Assembly: GCA_047636495.1 (NCBI GenBank)
Contig: JBLILH010000003.1
Coordinates: 155,269 to 219,268, forward strand
Source of the DNA: Endobugula sp047636495
GTDB lineage: Bacteria; Pseudomonadota; Gammaproteobacteria; Pseudomonadales; Cellvibrionaceae
Direction of reading: 5' to 3'
Length of the DNA stretch: 64,000 nt
Part shown: positions 54,937 through 63,504 of the stretch, one piece after another
Layout of the letters: each line of letters begins with the position of its first letter
Numbering within the stretch: the first letter of the stretch is position 1
Made by a program: the position numbers and the translations under genes
Notes under the pieces: model-generated
Seen by the model: the letters and a program-made list of their open reading frames with translations, nothing else
The model's database searches: none
What the model was told of the DNA's origin: nothing

Positions 54937-55662
54937 ATGAATCAAAATGTCGACGACACAAATAACCCTCTACGACAACATCTACGCGATCGTCTTAACG
55001 ATGTCGAGGTAGATGCTGCGATTAAACCGTTGGTGATCGACAGGCTGCCGCTGCTAGCAGTTTTTTTTAGCGAGGCCGATCACGACTTGAACCTGGGTAC
55101 ACGCAACGTATACCAACAAACAGTTCACTTTGTGCGCGAATATATTGCTTTAGCGCCGGATTATCTTGCCGCATTAACGGCACTGGCAGAGATGGATAAT
55201 ATCCACCAGTACACCGCACCGTTTTTACACGATGCTGTGCATTTTTTCGTCGGCAACAAAGGCAGTCAAAGCCCCCGACAAACCCTTGAAGCGATATCAA
55301 CGTCAGTAACGAAAACAACCTTACAAACATTGCTATCGCAAGCATATTCGTTTAATCGGATGATAGAAGAATTGAATGATAGAATCGCTTTAGAGCGTCA
55401 AGTGCCATTAGCACCTATGGATCTTGCGTACACTAATTTAATCGCGCACACGATCATTGGTGACGAAGAAGCCAACTTATTGGATCAACAGGTGCTTATT
55501 AAACTTGAGGTGACCAGTGCTCGACTAGCGAACGAAGCCGAATTGATTTTTCAAAACCCCGCCACTCTGTTACTGACCGAACAAAGACGAAACCAAGGCT
55601 GGCAGAGTGTTTACGAAAGGTGGCCTTTCTTTGTTAAAGATATTACATTGCCTGAGCAATAA
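54937..55662 (+). CDS. Conserved-looking hypothetical protein, 241 residues
   Basis: I do not recognise a family. The protein is soluble and helical, without a signal peptide: PLRQHLRDRLNDVEVD, PLLAVFFSEADHDLN, VYQQTVHFVREYIALAPDYL and QAYSFNRMIEELNDRIALER. The C-terminus reads WQSVYERWPFFVKDI. It converges with yheV and lies next to prlC, a conserved neighbourhood, so a conserved cytoplasmic role is plausible. Start by the first ATG; no strong ribosome site is visible. Confidence 0.8.
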   Translation: MNQNVDDTNNPLRQHLRDRLNDVEVDAAIKPLVIDRLPLLAVFFSEADHDLNLGTRNVYQQTVHFVREYIALAPDYLAALTALAEMDNIHQYTAPFLHDAVHFFVGNKGSQSPRQTLEAISTSVTKTTLQTLLSQAYSFNRMIEELNDRIALERQVPLAPMDLAYTNLIAHTIIGDEEANLLDQQVLIKLEVTSARLANEAELIFQNPATLLLTEQRRNQGWQSVYERWPFFVKDITLPEQ

Positions 55663-55683
55663 CAGGACAATATTTTCGTCTCA

Positions 55684-55935
55684 TTAGTGCTTTTTTGGAA
55701 AAGACCCGGGGTCAAGGATAATAACCTGCGTTTCTTCTGCCAGCTGCTCTTTTTCTAAATTAACCCGCGTATCCAGTTCACGGGTATTTTGTTTGAATCG
55801 CATTTCATCGTGAAAATCGCAGCTCACGCATTCACGAAATTCTTTACCATCCTCTTTATATGTCACTAATCTATCCATTTCACTACAACGCGGGCACACT
55901 GCACCCGCAATAAAACGTTTTTTTACTGTCGACAT
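55684..55935 (-). CDS. yheV: YheV-family zinc-ribbon protein
   Basis: An 83-residue protein with two CxxC pairs (CPRC and CVSC) framing a zinc-ribbon core, KKRFIAGAVCPRCSEMDRL and FRECVSCDFHDEMRF, which matches YheV (DUF2387). The C-terminal tail is polar. Function unknown; it is commonly placed just downstream of prlC, as here (25 nt gap), and is probably co-transcribed with it. Confidence 0.93.
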   Translation of the reverse strand: MSTVKKRFIAGAVCPRCSEMDRLVTYKEDGKEFRECVSCDFHDEMRFKQNTRELDTRVNLEKEQLAEETQVIILDPGSFPKKH

Positions 55936-55960
55936 ATTGTTTCCTTAAATAATCCCATGA

Positions 55961-58042
55961 TTAAAAACCACTGTGTCGCAGCAATGCTTCTACGTTTGGT
56001 TCTCGACCGCGAAAGGCCACAAACAAATCCATTGCCGATTGTGAACCTCCATTAGCCAGTACCGTGCGTAAAAATTTATTGCCGGTGTCACAATCAAATA
56101 CACCGTTTTCTTCAAATAATGAAAACGCATCTGCCGACAATACTTCTGCCCATTTATAACTATAGTATCCTGCAGCATAGCCACCAGCAAAAATATGACC
56201 AAAACTATTTTGAAACTTATTAAACCGAGGCGGTGTAATAACGGCCACTTGCTGACGCACCGCATCTAAGACAGACTGTACCGATTGAACGTTTTCGGGA
56301 TCATATTCGGCGTGCAGCTTCATATCAAACAATGAAAATTCTATTTGCCGTACCATATGCAAACCTGATTGGAAATTTTTTGCTGCCAACATTTTATCTA
56401 ACAAGTCTTCAGGTAGCGCTTCTCCCGTTTGATAATGACCAGATATCAGTGGGATCACCGACTTTTCCCAACACCAATTTTCTAAAAACTGGCTAGGTAA
56501 CTCTACTGCGTCCCACGCAACACCGTTAATTCCACTCACGGCAGCATCGGTCATTTGCGTTAACATATGATGCAAGCCGTGGCCAAACTCATGAAATAAT
56601 GTAGTGACTTCTTGGTGAGTTAATAACGATGGTGTATCGCCCACTGGCGGGGTAAAGTTGCAGGTCAAATAAGCCACCGGCAACTGTATTTGATTATTTT
56701 TAATCCGGCGGGTACGGCAATCTGCCATCCACGCACCCCCACGTTTTTTATCGCGGGCATAAATATCAAAGTAAAAATACGCAATTGTCTCGCCATCTTT
56801 TTCTATTCGAAAAAAACGTACATCGGAATGATAAACATCCACCTCTGTTTCTGGCACAACGGTAATACCATACAGCTTATTAACGACAGCAAACATCCCA
56901 TTCAAGACTTTTTCAGCAGGAAAATACGGGCGTAACAACTCTTGCGATACCGCGTATTTTTCTTGCAGTAGCTGCTCACTGTAATAAGACATATCCCATG
57001 GCTTTAGGTCGTTAATGCTGCCTTTTTCCTGCGCGTAATCACGCAATTCTTGTAGATCTTTTTCTGCATGGCTGCGAGATTTTTCTGCTAGGTTTTCCAA
57101 AAATTCAACGACTTGCTGAGGTGACTCAGCCATTTTAGTCGCTAACGACAATTCAGAATAATTCGCAAAACCTAACAACTTCGCCAGCTCGTGGCGCAAG
57201 GCTAACGTCTGTTCGATAATCGACGTGTTATCCCATTGCCTGTCATCCAAGGTCGCGTTGTTCACTTGAGAGGAATTCTCAATATCACTTTCTGCTGATG
57301 CGCGAGTCGCAAAGGCACGGTACATTTTTTCACGCAGTGCACGATCATCCGCATAAGTGATTACCGCAAGATACGATGGCATATCTAAGGTCACCACATA
57401 ACCCGCTAACGATTTTTGTTCGGCGGTTTGTTTAGCCGCCGCAACTGCCATTTCAGGTAAACCCGCTAATGCCTCCGCATTATCAAACTGCTCTTTCCAC
57501 GCTTGCGTGGCATCTAATACATGGTTAGAAAATTGATTGGAGAGTGACGACAACTGCTTTTTAATCGCTCCATAACGCTGCTTTTTATCCTCAGATAAAC
57601 CAACACCTGCTAATGTAAAATCGCGTATCGCTTGGTCAATCACGGCTCGTTGAGAGACGGTCAAGTTTTTTGCGTACTCACCTTCTAATAGTGCTTTATA
57701 AGCACGGTAAAGGGGTTCGTGTTGATCGATTTTGGTCCCAAACTCGGTTAATTTTTCTATACAATGCTCATAAACAATACGCAGCTCGTCACTGTTTTTA
57801 ACGCCATTTAAATGGCTAACAGGCGACCATGTTTGCTCTAACAAGTCAGACGCTTCTTCAAGAGGGGCGACGACGTTATCCCATGTAGGCAGGGCTCCTG
57901 CTTCAATCAATGCGAGTTGTGTATCAAGCACATCTAGCACATGATCAATGCGCGCTTGCACAGCTATATCAATATGCTCGACCTCTATTTGGCTAAAGGG
58001 CGGAAGCTTATGCTGCTCAAGAAGAGGGTTAGTATTTGCCAT
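55961..58042 (-). CDS. prlC: Oligopeptidase A PrlC (M3 metallopeptidase)
   Basis: A 693-residue zinc peptidase that degrades signal peptides and short peptides. The catalytic motif HEFGHGLHHML with the downstream Glu region (GINGVAWDAVELPSQFLENW) is intact. The N-terminal helical domain (LPPFSQIEVEHIDIAVQ) is typical. The start at 58042 is chosen as MANTNPLLEQHKLPPF resembles family N-termini; an upstream start at 58081 is possible. yheV follows in the same direction. Confidence 0.96.
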   Translation of the reverse strand: MANTNPLLEQHKLPPFSQIEVEHIDIAVQARIDHVLDVLDTQLALIEAGALPTWDNVVAPLEEASDLLEQTWSPVSHLNGVKNSDELRIVYEHCIEKLTEFGTKIDQHEPLYRAYKALLEGEYAKNLTVSQRAVIDQAIRDFTLAGVGLSEDKKQRYGAIKKQLSSLSNQFSNHVLDATQAWKEQFDNAEALAGLPEMAVAAAKQTAEQKSLAGYVVTLDMPSYLAVITYADDRALREKMYRAFATRASAESDIENSSQVNNATLDDRQWDNTSIIEQTLALRHELAKLLGFANYSELSLATKMAESPQQVVEFLENLAEKSRSHAEKDLQELRDYAQEKGSINDLKPWDMSYYSEQLLQEKYAVSQELLRPYFPAEKVLNGMFAVVNKLYGITVVPETEVDVYHSDVRFFRIEKDGETIAYFYFDIYARDKKRGGAWMADCRTRRIKNNQIQLPVAYLTCNFTPPVGDTPSLLTHQEVTTLFHEFGHGLHHMLTQMTDAAVSGINGVAWDAVELPSQFLENWCWEKSVIPLISGHYQTGEALPEDLLDKMLAAKNFQSGLHMVRQIEFSLFDMKLHAEYDPENVQSVQSVLDAVRQQVAVITPPRFNKFQNSFGHIFAGGYAAGYYSYKWAEVLSADAFSLFEENGVFDCDTGNKFLRTVLANGGSQSAMDLFVAFRGREPNVEALLRHSGF

Positions 58043-58430
58043 AGGATTACCGCTTTTATTGGCTGCTGCTACAGACATCATTCTATAGGCAACGCTTATA
58101 AGTTAATATATTCAGAAAACTGATACGTATTGATCTGTATTAAAGGTTGGGGCATATTGCGCACTTTCCAAGGCACTGACTGTTTAAGTACGATCGATTT
58201 CAAGTGCTATCTATTTCAAATAGCGGTTATTTCCAGAGCTGTCATTTCATCTGCGGGCGATTACAATGTTAATTTACCCACTGCGGCTCAACAAAGACAT
58301 ATTCACCAGCCGCCTGCGCTCCACCGCCATACCCTTGAGCCGAATACTGCCTTCACCTTACAATAAATATCAAGACAGACCAGAAAACAAGCCAAAAAGA
58401 TTAACCGCCAAACCTAATGAGAAACTGCCC
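58043..58430. promoter_or_regulatory. Divergent intergenic region prlC / gamma carbonic anhydrase
   Basis: About 390 bp between outward-reading genes. It should hold promoters for both sides. Frames reading 58130-58366 and 58266-58430 lack a ribosome site or family similarity. No specific operator recognised. Confidence 0.45.
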
Positions 58431-58991
58431 ATGAGCCACGACCATACGACACCCCCAGCTATTCATCACGCTATTCGATGTTACCAAGGTAATACTCCAA
58501 CATTGGGCGAACGGGTTTATATCGACCCCGCTGCCGTAGTCATTGGCGATGTTGTAATCGGGGACCACTGCTCTATCTGGCCCTGCGCGGTTATCCGTGG
58601 CGACATGCACAAAGTACGTATTGGTCATCGCACTAGCGTGCAAGACGGCGCCATCTTACATATCACCCACGCAGGACAATTTAACGATGATGGCTGGCCG
58701 TTGACCATTGGCGATGACGTCACCATTGGTCATTCAGTGAATTTGCACGGCTGTACTATTGGCAACCGTGTCTTAGTGGGCATTGGTTCTATTGTATTAG
58801 ATGGGGCTGTAGTAGAAGACGAGGTGGTGATTGGAGCTGGCACATTAGTACCACCAGGAAAAGTGCTAGCAAGTGGTTATATGTATATGGGGAGCCCCTG
58901 TAAACAAATTCGCCCGCTAAAGGAAAATGAAAAGGCTTATTTCACTTACTCTGCGAATAACTATGTAAAACTTAAAGAGACTTTTCTGTAA
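58431..58991 (+). CDS. Gamma-class carbonic anhydrase-like protein (YrdA/PaaY type)
   Basis: A 186-residue left-handed beta-helix protein. The start ATG 58431 is chosen since the family region begins shortly afterwards (VYIDPAAVVIGDVVIGD). Metal-ligand His are visible in ILHITHAGQ and IGHSVNLHGC, preceded by IWPCAVIRGDMHKVRIG. The hexapeptide repeats end with PPGKVLASGYMYMGSPCKQI. Members bind zinc or iron; activity varies. Adjacent to prlC, as in Pseudomonas. Confidence 0.93.
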   Translation: MSHDHTTPPAIHHAIRCYQGNTPTLGERVYIDPAAVVIGDVVIGDHCSIWPCAVIRGDMHKVRIGHRTSVQDGAILHITHAGQFNDDGWPLTIGDDVTIGHSVNLHGCTIGNRVLVGIGSIVLDGAVVEDEVVIGAGTLVPPGKVLASGYMYMGSPCKQIRPLKENEKAYFTYSANNYVKLKETFL

Positions 58992-59085
58992 AAACGTTGT
59001 TATAGAGCATTTTTTATAAATACGCTTTACACACTCTTTTATGGCTAGCACTAACAAAAGTACCCACCCACCCTCAAGGAGACAT

Positions 59086-59541
59086 ATGCAATATTTACAC
59101 ACGATGGTTCGAGTACAAGACTTAGACGCCTCACTCGCTTTTTATTGTGGTGGATTAGGGCTAACAGAAACTTCACGCTACGACAGCGAAAAAGGACGGT
59201 TCACACTGGTATTCTTAGCGGCACCCGACGATGAAGAGCGAGTTCAACAGACCCAAGCTCCGCTTGTTGAGCTAACGTACAACTGGCCAAGCGATGATAG
59301 CGAGACTCAGGCCTATGATGGCGGACGTAATTTTGGTCACTTGGCATATCGTGTCGATGACCTTTACGCACTATGTCATGCATTGATGGGCAAAGGCATC
59401 ACGATCAACCGACCTCCAAGAGATGGTCATATGGCGTTTATACGCTCACCTGATGGCATATCTATAGAACTCTTACAAAAAGGCGATAATTTAGCACCTG
59501 AAGAACCATGGGTATCAATGGAAAATATAGGGAGTTGGTAG
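59086..59541 (+). CDS. Glyoxalase/VOC-family protein (lactoylglutathione lyase-like)
   Basis: A 151-residue vicinal-oxygen-chelate protein. The start ATG 59086 has AAGGAG at 59076-59081, an ideal distance. Typical glyoxalase I features are MQYLHTMVRVQDLDASLAFY, GLTETSR, FGHLAYRVDDLYALC and the metal Glu in SPDGISIELLQ. It probably detoxifies methylglyoxal as the hemithioacetal with glutathione, consistent with gshA in this genome. Single gene. Confidence 0.9.
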   Translation: MQYLHTMVRVQDLDASLAFYCGGLGLTETSRYDSEKGRFTLVFLAAPDDEERVQQTQAPLVELTYNWPSDDSETQAYDGGRNFGHLAYRVDDLYALCHALMGKGITINRPPRDGHMAFIRSPDGISIELLQKGDNLAPEEPWVSMENIGSW

Positions 59542-59708
59542 CAATGAGAGCTTGTCACGATCGATTTTTCTCTACGCGAGTTTATGCCTCAAGGAGACCA
59601 AGAAAAACGAACTCAACCGATCGTGTCTCTCGGTGCTGCTTGACGTTATAGCTGTACACTTTTTCTGCGTGTGTTTTCTTCGCGCTCGTAGGTATACTTC
59701 GATCTAGA

Positions 59709-59726
59709 GGCACCATTTTTGGTGCC
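59709..59726. other. Hairpin between VOC gene and small hypothetical
   Basis: GGCACCA (59709-59715) pairs with TGGTGCC (59720-59726) around TTTT. An A run follows on the plus strand, so orientation does not fit a terminator for either flanking gene clearly. Confidence 0.5.
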
Positions 59727-59768
59727 CGAAAAAAAATAATTATCCGTTATAAGTCTATAGTGTGCGAA

Positions 59769-60077
59769 TTATTTCTTCACGGTTAGCTGACTTGTCGAGA
59801 GTTTTTGTGTTAACTCGTCCGCATTTTTTACGCCTTGAGATAAAACATCTCTGATGCGATTAAAAGCCAACGCCGCTACTTCTGCCCTAGAGGCATAGGT
59901 GGTGAGCGAGGAGCCCGTCCAACCCGCTAACTTTAAGACTTCTTTCTTAAACGCTCCACCGTTACCTAATTCGCGCCCCAATGAGATTAATCGCAGCTCT
60001 ATTAATATATGCGGCAGTTTCCCACCGCCTATTTTCATAAAGTCCTCAACTCGTACTTCGTTATACGCTTGTGTCAC
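59769..60077 (-). CDS. Small hypothetical protein, 102 residues
   Basis: A 102-residue protein with GTG start at 60077 preceded by AGAGGG at a suitable distance. No family recognised. Segments MKIGGGKLPHILIELRLISL, GAFKKEVLKLAGWTGS and a polar C-terminal tail (QKLSTSQLTVKK) suggest a small soluble helical protein. No membrane segment. It lies at the edge of the accessory region. Confidence 0.65.
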   Translation of the reverse strand: MTQAYNEVRVEDFMKIGGGKLPHILIELRLISLGRELGNGGAFKKEVLKLAGWTGSSLTTYASRAEVAALAFNRIRDVLSQGVKNADELTQKLSTSQLTVKK

Positions 60078-60373
60078 AGCGGCGCCCTCTCTTATTAATC
60101 TAATAAGGATAAGTATAGACAGTAAAATCCTTAGCTTTTAATTCTTTTAAGAAAATTTGGCTTGGAGAAGTGGGGTTTTAGTCGATGTGCGTTATAAGCA
60201 AATGAGCCAAGCGATGGTTTTGGCGTCATTATCAACATAGGCATTAACTGATGTTTAGCGGAAGTGAGTCGTTACCCAGTCTACAATGCTGGGTTTAACA
60301 GTGCGTTAGCCATTTATACCTACGTAAAAAACTAAAAAACCGGTAGTTTTATACGGCTGGGGTAGGCCAAAAA
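60078..60373. other. Intergenic stretch, nothing recognised
   Basis: About 296 bp with AT-rich DNA. No gene, repeat or clear terminator was seen. Confidence 0.4.
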
Positions 60374-60964
60374 TCAATGATTCTTTATCTTTCGCAAAAA
60401 TACTTCAATGCAAATTGCTGAGTGCGCATCATTTGCGGCGTAAAGTATTTGCTGTTCTTTAAGGGGGTATGCACCCCAGTTAGATGTTTGCGCCCCTTTA
60501 CCTAAGCGGGATTTAAGTACCATCGCTACCGCCGCTCTAGCGCCAATGCTATTTTTTTCTCCCGCCAAGTGTTTTAACGTAATCGATAAATCTACTGTAT
60601 TCACGATGTTGATGTTGAACTTAGCACGTAATTCTTTATTATCGCCTTTAAGGCCAAACCCAACTTTTTTAATCTTTGGATTACTGAGTATTTGCATCGC
60701 AGCAGAGACCGCAGACGGAAATCGAGTAGGGAATAGATACGCCGCTGACTCGGTAGCCAGTTGAATTAACGTAGGACCAGCACTTAACTCGCCTTTACGA
60801 AAAGTCGGTTTACTCTCGGTATCGAATCCTAGGCACACTTCATGTGCTAACGCTGCTAATGCATTCACTGCATCGACTTCACTTTCAATAATATTAATAT
60901 CGACAAGACCCAGACCAACATACACCGGTAATTCTCTTATCTGTTCCTTGGTAGGTCGTTCCAT
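60374..60964 (-). CDS. DEDDy 3'-5' exonuclease domain protein (stand-alone)
   Basis: A 196-residue RNase D/WRN-type exonuclease domain. The catalytic DxE is in LGFDTES (Asp48, Glu50); the second Asp lies in KKVGFGLKGD; the third motif is YAANDAHSA with Tyr and Asp four apart, the DEDDy signature. SNWGAYPLKEQQILYAAND matches the usual region before motif III. It carries no HRDC or other domain, so it is a minimal exonuclease of unknown substrate. Its position at the edge of IS debris could mean transfer, but nothing in its coding style proves this. Confidence 0.87.
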   Translation of the reverse strand: MERPTKEQIRELPVYVGLGLVDINIIESEVDAVNALAALAHEVCLGFDTESKPTFRKGELSAGPTLIQLATESAAYLFPTRFPSAVSAAMQILSNPKIKKVGFGLKGDNKELRAKFNINIVNTVDLSITLKHLAGEKNSIGARAAVAMVLKSRLGKGAQTSNWGAYPLKEQQILYAANDAHSAICIEVFLRKIKNH

Positions 60965-61002
60965 GTAAATTCTCTTGTTAACTGCTCAGCATAATATGCC
61001 CA

Positions 61003-61360
61003 TTATTTTGCGGAATCAGGAAGCTCGCCACTGAACAACAGCTCCGTAGCCTTGCGTGAATTCACCCCCTGCTTGCGACACGTAGATACATAAACCTGAA
61101 CACGGCAGAATATTTCAGCGCCTTTCATGCTTCGAAAACAACCCAATATTTCTTGCTGTACATTGGTCATGCGTATATCGCGCGCTTACTAATTATTGGT
61201 AAAAGGCACGATATAATTATCCATGAAGCGCAGCACATCCTCTTCGACGTTGATTAATCGTTAAAGAAGATGTCGAGATTTACTCCGCTTTAACCGACTG
61301 CGCTTTCACTGCCGATTTTTTTTCATCGAGAGGCGGACATTCATTGTCAGCATTTCTCGA
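61003..61360 (-). pseudogene. IS66-family transposase (TnpC) C-terminal relic
   Basis: The minus strand reads EEDVLRFMDNYIVPFTNN, two stops, ARDIRMTNVQQEILGCFRSM, KGAEIFCRVQVYVSTCRKQG and KATELLFSGELPD before a TAA at 61003-61005. This lines up with the end of IS66 transposases (FLxDFxVPFTNNQAERDIRM, ISGCFRSxxGAxxF, YLSTxRKQG). Upstream, CPPLDEKKSAVKAQSVKAE in another frame also belongs to it. No element ends or passenger genes were identified. Confidence 0.78.
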
Positions 61361-61596
61361 TAGCGTTGTCAGCAAGCATCTGAATTTTTAGGACCTGATT
61401 TTCCTCCTGATGCATTAACTGCTAGAGACTGGGAACAAATTTACCGTGAACGTAAGTGGGGTGGTGGAGTCCGCACATCGCTTACTTCGCGCTCGTCCCG
61501 ATCACTGTTTTCGGGTGATAAATACCAGTTCGCTATAAGAAAACCCGTTTCAAAGGGCTTAAGAAGAACCGAACTCAGGTATTTTAATTACCCAGT
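61361..61596. other. Open stretch without assigned function
   Basis: On the plus strand a frame without start codon reads about 74 residues to a TAA near 61596 (segments EFLGPDFPPDALTARDWEQI and RERKWGGGV). It may be a coding remnant; no family recognised. Confidence 0.4.
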
Positions 61597-61755
61597 TTAA
61601 CCAATTTGTACCTGCAGCGAGGACACTTGATTGGAAACGGTACTGTGATGTTTATTTATCAGGATGGCTATTTCACGATGTGATCGTTTATCTGTTACGC
61701 CCTCATAAATCTGGCATCGTTCATCTCCGGTCAGTCGGGCATATGTCTTTGGCAT
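61597..61755 (-). pseudogene. IS30-family transposase N-terminal relic
   Basis: From the ATG at 61755 the frame reads MPKTYARLTGDERCQIYEGV, then TDKRSHREIAILINKHHSTV, matching the helix-turn-helix N-terminus of IS30 transposases (YxxLTxxERxQIxxLxxxGxSxREIAxxLNRxxSTISRE). It ends after about 52 residues where a stop interrupts it. The catalytic domain is absent. Confidence 0.75.
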
Positions 61756-61886
61756 AGTGATCACACATTGGGTTTTAGTCGACAGTGAGTGTCGCACTAG
61801 CGATTGAAATCTGCGAAGTTAATACCGCCGGGAATTCTAAAATACACTTAGTTCGCAAAATATGATTTCCTCTAACACTTTGTTAA

Positions 61887-62885
61887 TCAGAAAAATGTAG
61901 CTGGAGCATAATCTAGCAGTAACGCCACTCCAACAGAAACACCTAACCCAATATAACGATTGTATGGCTTGTAGCGATGGTTAAACCCAAATTCAGCAGT
62001 CAGCTTAGGTATATAAAAACCAATTCCCGTTGCAATGCTTCCAATAACTTCTGGAATAATAGGTTTTTCAATCACAGCAGCTGTCATTCCAGCGGCAAGA
62101 GTAGATATAGAAATTTGCGCAGCGGCTTCCACACCTTTTCCAAACAGGCCGGCATACCATGAATCCCACCCGAGCCCCTGTAACTGGTCAATAAGTTCCC
62201 AGCATTTGTATTCTGCAGTGACCGATATGAGCGCCTTCATGGACTGAGCCGCTATACCGAAAGGACCCGTCGAACAGTAATTGGAAAATGAGCTTGTAAT
62301 CGAATTTGGCAGGAAGTGAGTGAACAAAGCCACTCCGGGGTTCTGGTCATATTTACCCCAAATACTGTTGCTACGAACTTGGCGAATTGACTGGTAAGCC
62401 AGTCCATTTAAAGTGTTGATTCCAGACCAACACTGATTAGCGCCAAAGGCAATGGCTCCAATAGCAGCGGCACAGGTTCCGACACCCATCATGGTTTGTT
62501 CTCGCTTTGGCAAGTTATTCCGTGGCGGCATATAGCGACCAACTGCAGCAAAAGGCTTTGTAAGATATCTTGTCGCTGTTACAAAATAACCTACATTTGC
62601 CATGCCTTGAGCTCCAAGCGAACTGGAATCATAGTTCCCATCATCAGCTATTATAAATCCACCTTCAATATCCTGTGGTAGGGTCTGTAAATAAGTGTGC
62701 CCAGAGTCATGCACTACACTCATAATTATTTGATGTGCAGAGTTTTCGGGATGAGTTCGAAATAGCATATCTGCTTGAAATAGTTCGTGCTGAAGCAAAC
62801 CAATCCCATCATCAGAACCGTAGTCTGTGGCTTGTGCGGAATTTTGTAATAGATACAAAAAAAATAAAAAAGCAATAGTTTTCAT
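61887..62885 (-). CDS. Exported protein of unknown function under a Pho box
   Basis: A 332-residue protein. Signal peptide MKTIAFLFFLYLLQNSAQA, then a mature part with an HDSGH motif, HQIIMSVVHDSGHTYLQTLP, several Gly/Ala-rich hydrophobic segments (GVGTCAAAIGAIAFGA, ISISTLAAGMTAAVIEK, SIATGIGFYIPKL, GLGVSVGVALLLDYAP) and few charges. I recognise no family. The composition suggests a membrane-inserting or envelope protein. It is intact, while its surroundings are relics of IS66, IS30, IS3 and IS1380. A Pho-box promoter lies 53-86 nt upstream, implying phosphate-starvation control. Confidence 0.8.
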   Translation of the reverse strand: MKTIAFLFFLYLLQNSAQATDYGSDDGIGLLQHELFQADMLFRTHPENSAHQIIMSVVHDSGHTYLQTLPQDIEGGFIIADDGNYDSSSLGAQGMANVGYFVTATRYLTKPFAAVGRYMPPRNNLPKREQTMMGVGTCAAAIGAIAFGANQCWSGINTLNGLAYQSIRQVRSNSIWGKYDQNPGVALFTHFLPNSITSSFSNYCSTGPFGIAAQSMKALISVTAEYKCWELIDQLQGLGWDSWYAGLFGKGVEAAAQISISTLAAGMTAAVIEKPIIPEVIGSIATGIGFYIPKLTAEFGFNHRYKPYNRYIGLGVSVGVALLLDYAPATFF

Positions 62886-62937
62886 AAGAGATTGAGCTCA
62901 CATACGGTAATATTGATTGTCTAATAACATTATCACC

Positions 62938-62971
62938 ACGATAGCCTCGTATTATGACAATAATATGACAG
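62938..62971 (-). promoter_or_regulatory. Pho box and -10 element of the exported orphan gene
   Basis: On the minus strand CTGTCATATTATTGTCAT (62971 to 62954) matches 15 of 18 Pho-box positions, including an exact first half site CTGTCAT. Exactly 10 nt later lies TATCGT (62943-62938), in the same relation as at phoB, pstS and pstC. The gene start is about 52 nt further. Confidence 0.7.
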
Positions 62972-63100
62972 AGCCTAGACTCGCTGCTGTCCCGTTAACA
63001 GTCATAGGCACAATGATTTCAGATGAACATGTAGTGGCATACTAAATTTAGCCACCGAGTTAGCGGTGATATTTTCAGCACAATTAACAAAGTTATCAAT

Positions 63101-63420
63101 ATGATCAATATGATCAAACCACATTTTAAACCAGAATTTAGGCAAGAAGTTACTGAACTTGTTGTTGATAAGGGTTACTCCATTACAAAACCGGCAGAAG
63201 CTATGGGCGCAGGAAAATCTACCGTCGATAAATGGGCGCCGATCTCCGCAGGGAGCGCAGTGGAGAAGAAACTCAAGACACCCCAATATCCGAAGTGCGA
63301 CGTGGGATCTCAACCATGGAATGTGAGATACAGCAGCTAAAAATATCCTTAAAAAAGGCTATCGCTCTCTTGATGTAGAACTCAATGAACGGTTTACGTT
63401 GGCTAAAGAAATGAAAAAGA
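63101..63420 (+). pseudogene. IS3-family OrfA transposase relic
   Basis: The frame from 63101 reads MINMIKPHFKPEFRQEVTEL, VVDKGYSITKPAEAMGAGKS and TVDKW, the OrfA helix-turn-helix of IS3 elements. A frameshift just after TVDKW moves the rest to another frame (LRRERSGEETQ, then the leucine-zipper segment IQQLKISLKKAIALLM), which ends in a stop where family members continue MSDxLN. OrfB is not recognisable. Confidence 0.75.
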
Positions 63421-63504
63421 GCTATTCCCCTAATCCCCAGATAGAAAAGCTAAAAACGAAGGAAACCTTGGTTTTATAATGGTTTGCGACAAAACAGTCC
63501 ATCA

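Noticed and set aside
59709..59740. Terminator of the VOC gene
   Set aside because: The stem is followed by A residues on the plus strand rather than T, so it does not fit an intrinsic terminator in that direction.
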